Shown here one piece after another: positions 34,143 through 42,894 of a DNA stretch of 64,000 bases. How positions within the stretch are numbered: the stretch's first letter is position 1; each line of letters starts with the position of its first letter. The translations under genes and the position numbers were made by a program. Source of the DNA: Pseudomonadota bacterium (lineage in GTDB: Bacteria; Pseudomonadota; Gammaproteobacteria; Burkholderiales; Casimicrobiaceae); contig JAFEDG010000144.1 in NCBI GenBank assembly GCA_018241745.1, positions 1 through 64,000 on the forward strand. The letters are read 5' to 3'. The notes under the pieces were generated by a model, which was not told where the DNA came from, ran no database searches, and worked only from the letters and a program-made list of their open reading frames with translations.

Positions 34143-35047
34143 CGGCGTCGACGCCGCGCACCGTGGCGGCCATCGTGCTGCTGGCGCTCGTCTGGGGCTG
34201 CAACTGGCCGATCCTGAAGCTCGGCGTCGCCGAGATCCCGCCGCTCACGTTCCGCGCGCTGACGCTGCCGCTGGCCGCGCTGGGCATGCTCGCGTTGTCC
34301 CGCGCATGGGGCGCGACGCTGACGATCCCGCGCGCCTACCGCGGCAAGCTGCTCGTGCTCGCCGCGTTCAACATCACGGGCTGGAACGCCTTCGTGCTGT
34401 TCGGCGTCCGCGAGCTCGAATCCGGCCGCAGCGCGATCCTCGCGTACACGATGCCGATCTGGGCCACGCTGATCGCGTGGCTCACGCTGCACGAGCCGCT
34501 GTCGCGGCGCAAGCTCGCCGGCTTTGCGCTCGGCTTCGGCGGCCTCGCGGTGCTCCTCGTCGACGAACTGTCGCTGCTGCGCAACGCGCTGCACGGCACG
34601 CTGATGATCCTGGCCGCGGCCTTCCTGTGGGCGCTCGGCACCGTGCTGATGCGGCGCTGGCGCACCGATCTTCCGCAGACCACGCTGTCGGGCTGGATGA
34701 TGCTCGTCGGCTGGGTCCCGATCGCGCTGGCGGTGCCGCTGTTCGATGCGCATCCGTTCGCGCGTTTGTCCGGGCTGTCGGGCGCCGCGTGGTTCTCGCT
34801 CGCCTACAACGTCGTGCTCGCGGGGACGATCGCCAACGGCATCTGGTTCATGCTGGCGCGGACGCTGCCGGTGGCCGTGTCGTCGCTGTCGTCGCTGCCG
34901 ATCCCGATCGTCGGCGTGTTCTCCGGGATGCTGGTGCTGGGCGAGCGGCCCGGGACGCCCGAGTGGATCGCGCTCGCACTGGTCGTCGGCGCGCTCGCGG
35001 CCGTGCTGATGCCGACGCGACTGCGCGCCCCGCCTGCGAAGACCTAG
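34139..35047 (+). CDS. EamA/DMT-family transporter
   Basis: A 302-residue membrane protein with ten predicted helices as two EamA repeats (about 10-140 and 150-290). VWGCNWPILKLGV, the EPLSRRKLAGFALGFGGLAVLL junction and SSLSSLPIPIVGVFSGMLVLGE are typical. Members export metabolites or amino acids; the substrate is unknown here. The GTG at 34139 overlaps the preceding stop (GTGA). Its TAG stop shares CTAG with the stop of the convergent dehydrogenase. Confidence 0.9.
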   Translation: MTASTPRTVAAIVLLALVWGCNWPILKLGVAEIPPLTFRALTLPLAALGMLALSRAWGATLTIPRAYRGKLLVLAAFNITGWNAFVLFGVRELESGRSAILAYTMPIWATLIAWLTLHEPLSRRKLAGFALGFGGLAVLLVDELSLLRNALHGTLMILAAAFLWALGTVLMRRWRTDLPQTTLSGWMMLVGWVPIALAVPLFDAHPFARLSGLSGAAWFSLAYNVVLAGTIANGIWFMLARTLPVAVSSLSSLPIPIVGVFSGMLVLGERPGTPEWIALALVVGALAAVLMPTRLRAPPAKT

Positions 35048-35994
35048 CGCAGCTCCGGCACCAGCGTCAGCAGCGTGCCGGTGTCGAACCAGCGCTCGAC
35101 ATTGGCGCGGCACAGGTCCGCCATGGCAGCCCGCGTTTCCTGCGTCGCGCTGCCGACGTGCGGCAGCAGCACGACGTTGGGCAGCGCACGCAACGCAGCG
35201 GGCACGTCGGGCTCGTGCGCATAGACATCCAGCGCGGCGCCGCGCAGGCGTCCTGCGGCCAACGCCTCGATCAGCGCGGGCTCGTCGACGATGGAACCAC
35301 GTGCGATGTTGACTAGCGTGCCCTTGGCGCCCAACGCTCCCAGCACGCGCGCATCGACGAGGTTGCGCGTCGCCGGGCCGCCCGGGCACGCGACGATCAG
35401 GAAATCCGCTTCCGCGGCGAGCACGGCGAGGTCCGGCACGTAGCGATAAGGCACCGGCTGCGCGCTGCGCCCCGTATACGCGATGTCCATGCGCATCGCC
35501 GCGAGCCGCTCCGCGATCGCCTTGCCGATCCGCCCGAGCCCCAGGATGCCCGCCCGCTTGCCGGCGAGTCGCGTCGTCAGCGTGCCCGTGCCGCGCGCCC
35601 AGTCGCCTGCCATCAATGCAGCGTTGGCGGCGACGAGGCCGCGCGCGCTCATCAGCACCAGCGCCACGGCGATGTCCGCGACGTCGTCGGTCAGCACGTC
35701 CGGCGTGTTCGTGACGCGAATGCCGCGCGCGCGGCAATAGTCGATGGGGACGCCGTCGTAGCCGACGCCAAACACCGAGATCAACTCCAGCGCCGGCAGG
35801 CGATCGAGCAATGCCGGCGGCGAGACGCCGCCGCCTCCCTGCACGAGCGCACGCACCGTGGCGCCTTCGCGTGCCAACAGCCCGTCCTGGTCAGCGGCGC
35901 CCGCGTAGTCGACGCAGCGGAAGCGCGCCGCGAGCGGTCCCTTCAGCATCGGTGGCAGCGTGGATGCGAGGAGCACCGATGGCGTGGCGTTCAT
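35044..35994 (-). CDS. D-2-hydroxyacid dehydrogenase (hydroxypyruvate/glyoxylate reductase-like)
   Basis: A 316-residue NAD(P)-dependent D-2-hydroxyacid dehydrogenase. The nucleotide site is GILGLGRIGKAIAERLA. The catalytic Arg is in VNIARGSIVDE, the Glu in YAHEPDVP, and the His in LLPHVGSATQETR. The short cap and SVFGVGYDGVPIDYC suggest hydroxypyruvate or glyoxylate as substrate. The ATG at 35994 overlaps the hemD stop by 4 bp, so it is the third gene of a hemC-hemD unit. No metabolic link with haem is known; the coupling is probably for expression only. Confidence 0.9.
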   Translation of the reverse strand: MNATPSVLLASTLPPMLKGPLAARFRCVDYAGAADQDGLLAREGATVRALVQGGGGVSPPALLDRLPALELISVFGVGYDGVPIDYCRARGIRVTNTPDVLTDDVADIAVALVLMSARGLVAANAALMAGDWARGTGTLTTRLAGKRAGILGLGRIGKAIAERLAAMRMDIAYTGRSAQPVPYRYVPDLAVLAAEADFLIVACPGGPATRNLVDARVLGALGAKGTLVNIARGSIVDEPALIEALAAGRLRGAALDVYAHEPDVPAALRALPNVVLLPHVGSATQETRAAMADLCRANVERWFDTGTLLTLVPELR

Positions 35995-36800
35995 GACGTT
36001 TCCTTGCGTGGCGCGCCGGCGTGCGCGAAATGACGGAGCAGCGCGGCGACGATGCCCATGTCGCCGGGCGCGGTGACGATCGCGTCGAGGCCCAGCGCAC
36101 GCGCGGCCTCCGCGATGCGCGGGTGCGGCGCGAACGTCGGGATGGCGCGCAGCCGCGCGCGCGTCGGTTCGTCGAGCATTGCCCACAGGTTGCCGACTGC
36201 TTCGCTGGACGTGACGGTCAACGCCTGCACCGCACCGCGCGCGACGAGCGCGACGAGGCCTTCCGCGAGTCCTTGCGGCGCGATGCGGCGGTAGCAGCCG
36301 ACGACGTCGACCGTCGCGCCGCGCTCCCGCAACGTGGCGGCGAGCAATTCGCGACCGCCGTCGCCACGCAGGACCAGGAAACGCTTGCCGCCGACCGCGG
36401 CGAGCTCCGGCAGCGCGAGGAGGCCTTCGCTGTCCTGCGAGCCCTTCGGGTAGCGCGCATCGGCGATGCCGGCGTCGATCAGCTCGGCTGCCGTCGCGCG
36501 CCCGGGGGCGTACGCCGGAACGCCTCCAGGCCATGCGCCCGGCGCCGGCGCGCCATACTCGACGGCGCTGCCTGAGACGAAGAACACGCCGTCATAGCGC
36601 GCGAGGTTGGCGTGCGCGGCGTCCAGCGCGTCGCGCGACTCCGGTGGCAGGATCACGATGGCCGGCACGACGATCGCGCGCGCACCCATCGCTTCCAGCT
36701 TTTGCGCGAACAGCGCTGCACGGCGCGCGGGTCGCGTGACGACGATGCCCAGGTCCGCCAGCGGCCCGACGCGCGCCGGCGCGACGGACGCGGGCGTCAT
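35991..36800 (-). CDS. hemD: Uroporphyrinogen-III synthase
   Basis: A 269-residue HemD-family protein: [21 protein letters not shown] at the N-terminus (shown in part as [12 protein letters not shown]), [39 protein letters not shown] and [12 protein letters not shown]. HemD sequences vary strongly, but these two-domain landmarks and the position after hemC make the call firm. It closes hydroxymethylbilane to uroporphyrinogen III. The ATG overlaps the hemC stop by 4 bp. Confidence 0.92.
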   Translation of the reverse strand: MTPASVAPARVGPLADLGIVVTRPARRAALFAQKLEAMGARAIVVPAIVILPPESRDALDAAHANLARYDGVFFVSGSAVEYGAPAPGAWPGGVPAYAPGRATAAELIDAGIADARYPKGSQDSEGLLALPELAAVGGKRFLVLRGDGGRELLAATLRERGATVDVVGCYRRIAPQGLAEGLVALVARGAVQALTVTSSEAVGNLWAMLDEPTRARLRAIPTFAPHPRIAEAARALGLDAIVTAPGDMGIVAALLRHFAHAGAPRKETS

Positions 36801-37732
36801 GGCTGCACGAAGCGATGCGCGCCGCGCGCGAGCAGGTCGCTTGCGAGTGCGACGCCTTGCGCGTGCGCCTCGTCGGCGGTGGCGACGACGCGCTCGTCCT
36901 CGCCGCGCAGCATCTCGCTGCCATCCGGGCTCGCGATGAAGCCGCGCAGCCACAGCGTGTCGCCGAGCCATTCGGCGTGCGCGCCCATCGGTGTCTGGCA
37001 GTTGCCGAACAACGTGCGGGCGAACGCGCGCTCCGCGGTCACCGCGATCGTCGTGCCGGCATCGGCGAGCGGTGCCAGCACGTCGACGAGGTCGGCACGC
37101 TCGCTGCGACACTCGATGCCCAGCGCCCCCTGCCCGGGCGCGGGGATGCTGTCGCCGATGTCGACGAGTTCGCGGATGCGTTCGTCCAGCGACAACCGCT
37201 TGAGACCCGCGGCCGCGAGCACGATCGCGTCATAGTCGCCGGCATCGAGCTTGGCCAGCCGGGTGTTGACGTTGCCGCGCAGCGGCTTGATCACGAGTGC
37301 CGGGAAGCGGGCGCGAAGCTGCACTTCGCGCCGCGTGCTGGACGTGCCAACGATCGCACCGGCGGGCAGGTCGGCGAACGTCGCGTACGTATTCGAGACG
37401 AACGCGTCGCGCGGATCCTCGCGCGCCATCACCGCCGCCAGCACGAAGCCCTCCGGCAGGTCCATCGGTACGTCCTTCAGCGAGTGCACGGCGAGGTCGG
37501 CGCGACCGTCGGCCATCGCCATCTCGAGTTCCTTGATGAACAGTCCCTTGCCCCCGATCTCGGCGAGCGGACGGTCGAGCACGCGGTCGCCGCGCGTCGT
37601 CATGCCGAGCAGGTCGATCGTCGCGCCGCGGTAGAGGCGCGCCAGCTGCCCACGCACGTGCTGGGCCTGCCACATCGCGAGTGCGGACTCGCGCGTTGCG
37701 ATCACGAAGCGACGTGATGTCCCCTTGGCCAC
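36797..37732 (-). CDS. hemC: Porphobilinogen deaminase (hydroxymethylbilane synthase)
   Basis: A 311-residue HemC. Landmarks are [79 protein letters not shown], and the cysteine that carries the dipyrromethane cofactor in [14 protein letters not shown]. It joins four porphobilinogens in the cytoplasm. The GTG at 37732 starts 7 bases after a TAGAAT -10 box and has no ribosome site, so the mRNA may be leaderless. Confidence 0.95.
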   Translation of the reverse strand: MAKGTSRRFVIATRESALAMWQAQHVRGQLARLYRGATIDLLGMTTRGDRVLDRPLAEIGGKGLFIKELEMAMADGRADLAVHSLKDVPMDLPEGFVLAAVMAREDPRDAFVSNTYATFADLPAGAIVGTSSTRREVQLRARFPALVIKPLRGNVNTRLAKLDAGDYDAIVLAAAGLKRLSLDERIRELVDIGDSIPAPGQGALGIECRSERADLVDVLAPLADAGTTIAVTAERAFARTLFGNCQTPMGAHAEWLGDTLWLRGFIASPDGSEMLRGEDERVVATADEAHAQGVALASDLLARGAHRFVQP

Positions 37733-37737
37733 GCCGG

Positions 37738-37750
37738 CGATTCTAGCAAG
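37738..37750 (-). promoter_or_regulatory. hemC promoter -10 block CTTGCTAGAATCG
   Basis: Identical over 13 bases to the block before hemX (33339-33351). TAGAAT at 37745-37740 would start transcription about 7 bases later, at or next to the GTG start codon of hemC. Confidence 0.5.
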
Positions 37751-37765
37751 GCCGGGCCCGGATGC

Positions 37766-38779
37766 TCAGCCCGCGCGGTCCAGCACCTCGTCGACGCTGT
37801 GGTCCGTGGGCTCGACGGCGGCGATCGCCGCGTGCAGCGCCGCGATGCCCGCGCCCGCACCGCGATGCGGGTCGGACAGCAGCTGCCGGAAGCGCCGGCC
37901 GCCCGGCTGGCCGAGGTAGAGCCCGAGAATGTGACGCGTGATCGCCCGCACCGGCACGCCGCGCGCGTGCTGGCGCTCGACGTAGGGCAGCAGCGCGTGC
38001 AGCACGTCGCGCCGTGTCGGGACGCGGCCTTCGTCGCCGAAGACGCGCCAGTCGACTTGCGCGAGCAGGAAGGGATTGTGGTACGCCGCGCGACCCAGCA
38101 TCACGCCGTCGACGTGCGCGAGCGCGGCGTCGACGCCCGCCCAGTCCGCGATGCCGCCGTTCAGCACGAACGTCAACGCCGGGAACTCGCGCTTCAGCCG
38201 GTGCACGACGTCGTACCGCAGCGGCGGGATCTCGCGGTTCTCCTTCGGCGACAGGCCCTTCAGCACCGCGTTGCGGGCGTGCACGATGAACGTCCCGCAA
38301 CCGGCGGCGGCAAGCGTGCCGACGAAGTCACGGACGAAGCCGTAGTCCTCGTTGGCGTCGAGCCCGATCCGGTGCTTGACTGTCACGGGCACCGCCACCG
38401 CGTCGCGCATCGCGGCGACACATTGCGCGACGAGCGACGGCTCCGCCATCAGGCAGGCGCCGAAGCTGCCGCTCTGCACGCGCTCCGACGGGCAGCCGCA
38501 GTTGAGGTTGACCTCGACATAACCCCAGCGCTCGCCGAGTTTCGCAGCATGCGCGAGCGCCGCCGGGTCGGAGCCGCCGACCTGCAGCGCCACCGGTTGC
38601 TCGGCCGGGTCGAAGTCCAGGTGGCGCGGAACGTCGCCATGCACGAGCGCCGGCGCCGTGACCATTTCGGTGTACAGCAGCGCGCGGCGCGTCAGCAGCC
38701 GGTGGAAATACCGGCAGTGACGGTCCGTCCAGTCCATCATCGGCGCCACCGCAAAGCGCCACGTCGAGTGAGTCGTCAT
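37766..38779 (-). CDS. dusA: tRNA-dihydrouridine synthase A
   Basis: A 337-residue flavoprotein. DusA marks are FAVAPMMDWTDRHCRYF, LYTEMVTAPALVHGD, EVNLNCGCPSERVQSGSFGA (catalytic Cys), VKHRIGLDANEDY and HARNAVLKGLSPKENREIP. It reduces uridine 20/20a in the tRNA D-loop with NADPH. An ATG at 38779 begins at the conserved domain; an upstream extension of the frame lacks family similarity. Confidence 0.94.
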   Translation of the reverse strand: MTTHSTWRFAVAPMMDWTDRHCRYFHRLLTRRALLYTEMVTAPALVHGDVPRHLDFDPAEQPVALQVGGSDPAALAHAAKLGERWGYVEVNLNCGCPSERVQSGSFGACLMAEPSLVAQCVAAMRDAVAVPVTVKHRIGLDANEDYGFVRDFVGTLAAAGCGTFIVHARNAVLKGLSPKENREIPPLRYDVVHRLKREFPALTFVLNGGIADWAGVDAALAHVDGVMLGRAAYHNPFLLAQVDWRVFGDEGRVPTRRDVLHALLPYVERQHARGVPVRAITRHILGLYLGQPGGRRFRQLLSDPHRGAGAGIAALHAAIAAVEPTDHSVDEVLDRAG

Positions 38780-38971
38780 TAGTTGTCGCGTGTGCCGCCG
38801 AAACGCAGCCCACGTCCGCCGCCGCATTACGGGTCCAATCGGATAGTCGAAGCATCCGGCAGCCCGTCGCATAATCGGACGCAGGGTGGCGACCGCCACC
38901 GCGGAGCATACCGATCGCCGGCGCGACGCGGCCCGCCGGCGCGCAACACCGCCAGCGCGGTGGAATTGCGC

Positions 38972-38977
38972 TATGCT
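38972..38977 (+). promoter_or_regulatory. Candidate -10 for the small secreted protein gene
   Basis: TATGCT lies 36 bases before the ATG at 39008. The rest of the 38780-39007 gap also carries a weak dyad CGGAT-N9-ATCCG at 38840-38858 and no gene that I can support. Confidence 0.35.
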
Positions 38978-39007
38978 GCAAGCGGCCCTTCCGCCAATGG
39001 AGGCATC

Positions 39008-39217
39008 ATGCGCAAGATCCTGTTACTCGCACTGCTGGCCGTCTCGGGTTCCGCCTGCGCGGCCACTGCGCTGCTGGCCAACGAGAGAACCCAGTCGCTG
39101 CAGGGTTCGCTATATACCGTCTGCACCTACAGCAACGGCAACCAGTCCATCGTCAAGTTTCATGAAGGCATGGTCGCTTGCGCCCGCAGCATCGCGTTGA
39201 GCAACAAGCCGATGTAG
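39008..39217 (+). CDS. Small secreted protein of unknown function
   Basis: A 69-residue protein with a clear signal peptide (MRKILLLALLAVSGSACA). About 50 mature residues remain, with YTVCTYSNGNQSIVKFHEG and two cysteines (in VCTY and VACARS) that could form one disulfide. A good GGAGG ribosome site five bases before the ATG and a -10 box upstream support a real gene. I do not recognise a family, and neighbours (dusA, an efflux pump) do not hint at a role. Confidence 0.75.
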   Translation: MRKILLLALLAVSGSACAATALLANERTQSLQGSLYTVCTYSNGNQSIVKFHEGMVACARSIALSNKPM

Positions 39218-39284
39218 CCGGCCGTCGCCAGCGCGTGCGGGCGCGATGCCCGCGCGGCGCCGGCGCGAGCGTGGCCTGCGCCGG

Positions 39285-40766
39285 TCAATCGGCCAGCGAC
39301 GGACGCTCGGTCTTCCTGGCGAGCGCCACGTGCGGCACGCATGCCGCCACTGCCACCAGCAGCAGCGTCAGCACGCCCATCGCCACGAACATCGTGTGGA
39401 TCGCCGCCGCGAGCGCGGTGAGCAATTCGTTGTCGAGGACCTTCGCGTTCTCCGGATGTGCGAGCAGGTGCTTCAGCGCATCCGCATGCTCGGCGGCGTC
39501 ACCTGGCGCACGCGCGAGCCCGGCGTTGACCACCGCGCCGAACAGCGTTGCGCCCAGCGTGCTGCCCAGGTTGCGGGCGAACACGCTCGACGCCGTCACC
39601 GCGCCGCGCTCGGACCAGGCGACGACTTCCTGGATCAGCACCATCGCGCTGACGTTGACGAGGCCCATCCCGAAGCCCATCAGCGCGGAGCCGAGGCCGG
39701 CCTGCCAGACGCTCGATTGCGGCGTCAGCGCGACGAACAGCACGGCGCCGAGCGGCAGGAACAGGCTGCCGGCGAACAGCACGTTGCGCACGCCGAAGCG
39801 CGGGAAGAACCGTGTCGACAGCGCGGCGCCTACCGGCCACCCGAGCAGCATCATCGTCAGCGCAAGGCCGGCGACGACCGGCGAGCCGCCGAGCACCACC
39901 TGCACGTACATCGGCAGGAACGTCGTCAGGCCCATCAGCGCGATGCTCGCCAGGCCGCTGACGCCGTTGGCCGTGAGGATCGGCCGCCGCGCCCACATCG
40001 CGAACGACACGATCGGATCCGTCGCGCGGCGCTCCTGCGCGTAGAACGCGAGCGCTGCGGCGACCAGCACGGCGAGCGCCAGCGCGATCCGTGACATGCT
40101 CGCGGTGCCGATGTCGCCCAGCGCGAACATCAGTGCGCCGACGACGGCGACGAACAGCAACGAGCCCAGCACGTCGATCGCGCGTTCGCGGTGCTCGACG
40201 GTCTCGTGCAGGTGCCGCGCATAGATGGCCGCGGCCACGATGCCGACGGGCACGTTCAGCCAGAACACCCAGCGCCACGACAGGTCGTCGACGATGACGC
40301 CGCCGACCAGCGGCCCGACGACCGCCGAGAACGCCCACACGCTGGACAAAAAGCCCTGGATCTTGCCGCGCTCGGTGGCCGGATAGAGGTCGGCGACGAT
40401 CGTCATCGCGACCGGCTGCACGACGCCGGCCCCAATGCCCTGGATCACGCGGAACGCGACCAGCGACGGCATCGACCACGCGCACCCGCCCAGCAGCGTG
40501 CCGACGACGAAGATCCCGATGCCCGCCTGCATGACCGGCTTGCGGCCGAACATGTCGGCGAGCTTGCCCGAGATGACGGTCGTCGCGGTCTGCGCGAGCA
40601 GGAACGCCGAGAACACCCATGCGTAGTACGCGAGGCCGCCCAGCTCCGCGACGATGTGCGGCATCGCCGTCGACACGATCGTCGCCTCGATCGCGACCAT
40701 GAACATCGACGCCATGATCGCGGCGACGATCCGGGAGCGGTTGGGCGGCGGTTGCGGGGAACTCAA
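39285..40766 (-). CDS. DHA2-type MFS multidrug efflux permease
   Basis: A 493-residue, 14-helix major facilitator of the EmrB/QacA family. Motif D1 MFMVAIEATIVSTAMPHIV, motif A GKLADMFGRKPVM, motif C in FSAVVGPLVGGVIVDD and the WRWVFWLNVPVG signature are intact. It exports lipophilic compounds using the proton gradient. No membrane-fusion partner (EmrA) is encoded nearby. The start is a TTG at 40766 without a clear ribosome site; the next in-frame ATG would cut into the first helix, so TTG is preferred. Confidence 0.92.
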   Translation of the reverse strand: MSSPQPPPNRSRIVAAIMASMFMVAIEATIVSTAMPHIVAELGGLAYYAWVFSAFLLAQTATTVISGKLADMFGRKPVMQAGIGIFVVGTLLGGCAWSMPSLVAFRVIQGIGAGVVQPVAMTIVADLYPATERGKIQGFLSSVWAFSAVVGPLVGGVIVDDLSWRWVFWLNVPVGIVAAAIYARHLHETVEHRERAIDVLGSLLFVAVVGALMFALGDIGTASMSRIALALAVLVAAALAFYAQERRATDPIVSFAMWARRPILTANGVSGLASIALMGLTTFLPMYVQVVLGGSPVVAGLALTMMLLGWPVGAALSTRFFPRFGVRNVLFAGSLFLPLGAVLFVALTPQSSVWQAGLGSALMGFGMGLVNVSAMVLIQEVVAWSERGAVTASSVFARNLGSTLGATLFGAVVNAGLARAPGDAAEHADALKHLLAHPENAKVLDNELLTALAAAIHTMFVAMGVLTLLLVAVAACVPHVALARKTERPSLAD

Positions 40767-40892
40767 TTGCGGATGGTCAGGTCACCTGCGGCGCGCAGGC
40801 CTTGCGCACGAGGCCGATGGGATCGGACCCGCATTTTAGATCGTGTCTTCGTCGCGGTGATAGGATCGGGACATTGCTCCCAGGGGACAACG

Positions 40893-41828
40893 ATGGCTTC
40901 GCGCTTGCGAACTTTCGCCATGGCGGCGGTGACCTTTGCGGCGCTCGCCGCCACCGCCCCGGCTTCCGCCTTGCTCCCGGTCGCCCCGGCGTATCCCAAT
41001 CTGCAGTTCTCGCAAGGCCAGCTCGTCGAGGGCATCGACTTCAACTGGCTCGAGACCAACGCGTTTCGGATGTCCGGTGCCTACCGGGCGACCTACGCGA
41101 CGGTGTCGTTCAAAGGCACGGTGCTGAAGATCTGCGTGCACCGGACGCTGATTTCGGGTACGGCCACGATGGCGGACACGATCAGCGTGTTCCATCCGGC
41201 GCTACCCGCCGGCGAGTACATCGCGGAGGTGTCGGAGTCCACGTCCATCGACGGGGACACTGTACCGCCGTGCACGCTGCTCCTCGAGCGGACCTTCGTC
41301 GTGCTCCCGCAATCGGCGCTGGTCGACGTGATCGAGTTCTACAACGCGACGCTCGATCACTATTTCCTGACTGCCGACCCTGGCGAGGTTGCAGCGCTCG
41401 ACGCGGGTCTGTTCGCGGGCTGGTCGCGCACGGGGTACAGCTTCACCGCCTTCGCCGGCGACACGCCGTACACGCCGGACCTCGTGCCGGTGTGCCGCTT
41501 CTACGGCAGGCCCGAAGCCGGGCTCGACACGCATTTCTACTCGGCGAGCGCCGCGGATTGCGCGATCGTCGCGGCCACCTGGCCGGATCAATGGATCCTC
41601 GAGACTTCGTCGGCGTTCAAGGTAACCCCGGTCCTGAGCGCCCCGGATGTCGCGGGCACGTGCCCGACACCCGCGCGGACATACGGGCGCTTCTACAACC
41701 ACCGGCCCGACGTGAACCATCGCTACGTGAAGTCCAACGGAGGCGCGTTTTCGCAGCCGTTGCCCGCCTACGACGAGATGGTTGCCAAGGGGTGGACGTT
41801 CGAAGGCTCGGCGTGGTGCGCGTGGTAG
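40893..41828 (+). CDS. Secreted protein with DUF5648 repeats
   Basis: A 311-residue exported protein. The signal peptide is MASRLRTFAMAAVTFAALAATAPASA. The C-terminal 160 residues hold the DUF5648 pattern: EFYNATLDHYFLTADPGEVA, GWSRTGYSFTAFAG, CRFYGRPEAGLDTHFYSAS and GRFYNHRPDVNHRY. These WG/YG-type repeats are abundant in secreted proteins of Burkholderiales; function unknown. The N-terminal 130 residues are not recognised. ATG at 40893 with AGGGGA upstream. Confidence 0.88.
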   Translation: MASRLRTFAMAAVTFAALAATAPASALLPVAPAYPNLQFSQGQLVEGIDFNWLETNAFRMSGAYRATYATVSFKGTVLKICVHRTLISGTATMADTISVFHPALPAGEYIAEVSESTSIDGDTVPPCTLLLERTFVVLPQSALVDVIEFYNATLDHYFLTADPGEVAALDAGLFAGWSRTGYSFTAFAGDTPYTPDLVPVCRFYGRPEAGLDTHFYSASAADCAIVAATWPDQWILETSSAFKVTPVLSAPDVAGTCPTPARTYGRFYNHRPDVNHRYVKSNGGAFSQPLPAYDEMVAKGWTFEGSAWCAW

Positions 41829-41856
41829 CGATGCACGCGCGCGCGGCGCGGGGAGC

Positions 41857-42054
41857 CTAGCGCGTCATCGCCCGTACTGGCGCCACGACCAGCAGCTTGG
41901 CCAGCAGGACGAGGCCGCCGATCACGAACGCGACGAAGCCTACCGGCAGCAGCAGCAGCCAGAGCACCGGCCACAGCACCAGCAGCACGAGTACGGCCGG
42001 CCAGAACAGCAGGCAGAAGAAGCCGAGACACAGCAAGGTGAGCAAGAGTCGCAT
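41857..42054 (-). CDS. Small two-helix membrane protein
   Basis: A 65-residue protein, almost wholly hydrophobic: LLTLLCLGFFCLLFWPAVL, then VLWLLLLPVGFVAFVIGGLV, with a short basic tail ending APVRAMTR. A strong GGGAGG site lies 4 bases before the ATG at 42054. It looks like a genuine small inner-membrane protein of a kind common in proteobacteria, with unknown function. It is convergent with the DUF5648 gene. Confidence 0.75.
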   Translation of the reverse strand: MRLLLTLLCLGFFCLLFWPAVLVLLVLWPVLWLLLLPVGFVAFVIGGLVLLAKLLVVAPVRAMTR

Positions 42055-42176
42055 GGCGCCTCCCGGGGTCCACGAGTGGCTGACGATACGCACGGCGGGC
42101 GACGGCGCCAGCGCGGTGCGGCGAACTCCCGCCGCGACGCGACCAGCCGCGACGGGCGCTGACGGGCCGCGCGATC

Positions 42177-42791
42177 TCAGCGCGGGTCGGCGCCGGACGC
42201 GGTCATCAATCCGGCCAGCCCGCGTGCGTGCGACTCGGGTCCGAGGTCGCGCATGATCGTCGCCTGCACGATGTAGCCCAGCAGCGTCGACATCAGGGTC
42301 TCCGCGACATCGATCGCCGGCACCTCCGCGCTCGCGAGGCCCGCGCGCTGCCATGCCTCGACGCGCGCCACGATCTGCGCCCGGAACTGCAGGTAATAGC
42401 CGCGCAGCACGTTGCGCACTTCCTCGTCGCGTTGCGCCTCGCTCCAGCCGTGGATGCCGAGCGGCATCAGGTTGAAGTCGCGGCGCGCGCAGAAGCGCTC
42501 GATCCCCTTCAGCATCTCGCCCATCCAGCCGGCCGGCGGCTGCGGCTCGGCGCCGGTCAGCAGCGGACCGAGAGCCGCGCCCAGCCCGGTCAGCGAGCTC
42601 GCGATCGCCGTCCGGATGATGTCGTCCTTCCCGTTGAAGTACCGGTACATCGCGCTGGCCGACATCCCGGACTCGCCGATGATGTCGTCGATCGTCGTCG
42701 CCTGCACGCCGTTGCGGAAGAAACAGCGCCACGCAGCCTCGAGGATCTGCTGCCGGCGCTCCTGCCATTGCTGTTCACTGATCTTGGGCAT
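42177..42791 (-). CDS. TetR-family transcriptional regulator
   Basis: A 204-residue TetR regulator. The DNA-binding domain (about 10-57) reads RRQQILEAAWRCFFRNGVQAT, TTIDDIIGESGMSASAMYRYF; the C-terminal ligand domain is variable. It is divergent from a metallo-beta-lactamase hydrolase gene, and the gap between them carries two perfect, similar palindromes that overlap the hydrolase promoter. So it is very likely a repressor of that gene and perhaps of itself. Confidence 0.92.
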   Translation of the reverse strand: MPKISEQQWQERRQQILEAAWRCFFRNGVQATTIDDIIGESGMSASAMYRYFNGKDDIIRTAIASSLTGLGAALGPLLTGAEPQPPAGWMGEMLKGIERFCARRDFNLMPLGIHGWSEAQRDEEVRNVLRGYYLQFRAQIVARVEAWQRAGLASAEVPAIDVAETLMSTLLGYIVQATIMRDLGPESHARGLAGLMTASGADPR

Positions 42792-42811
42792 ATCCCGAGT
42801 CTATCCTAAAG

Positions 42812-42870
42812 GGAATAAATATTCCTTGACAGGCCAAGCCTCTGGCTGCAATATAGGGAACAGTTGTTCC
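42812..42870. promoter_or_regulatory. Two TetR-type operators framing the MBL hydrolase promoter
   Basis: Palindrome 1 is GGAATA-AA-TATTCC (42812-42825); palindrome 2 is GGAACA-GT-TGTTCC (42857-42870). They share the plan GGAAyA-NN-TrTTCC, and their centres are 45 bp apart. Between them lie a perfect -35, TTGACA (42826-42831), and CAATAT (42849-42854) at 17-base spacing. Site 1 touches the -35 and site 2 covers the likely start of transcription. Confidence 0.75.
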
Positions 42871-42894
42871 TTTTCAACCCATCAGGAGACCGCC

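Noticed and set aside
38840-38858. Dyad CGGAT-N9-ATCCG upstream of dusA
   Set aside because: Short arms, no promoter element placed sensibly around it and no second copy found.
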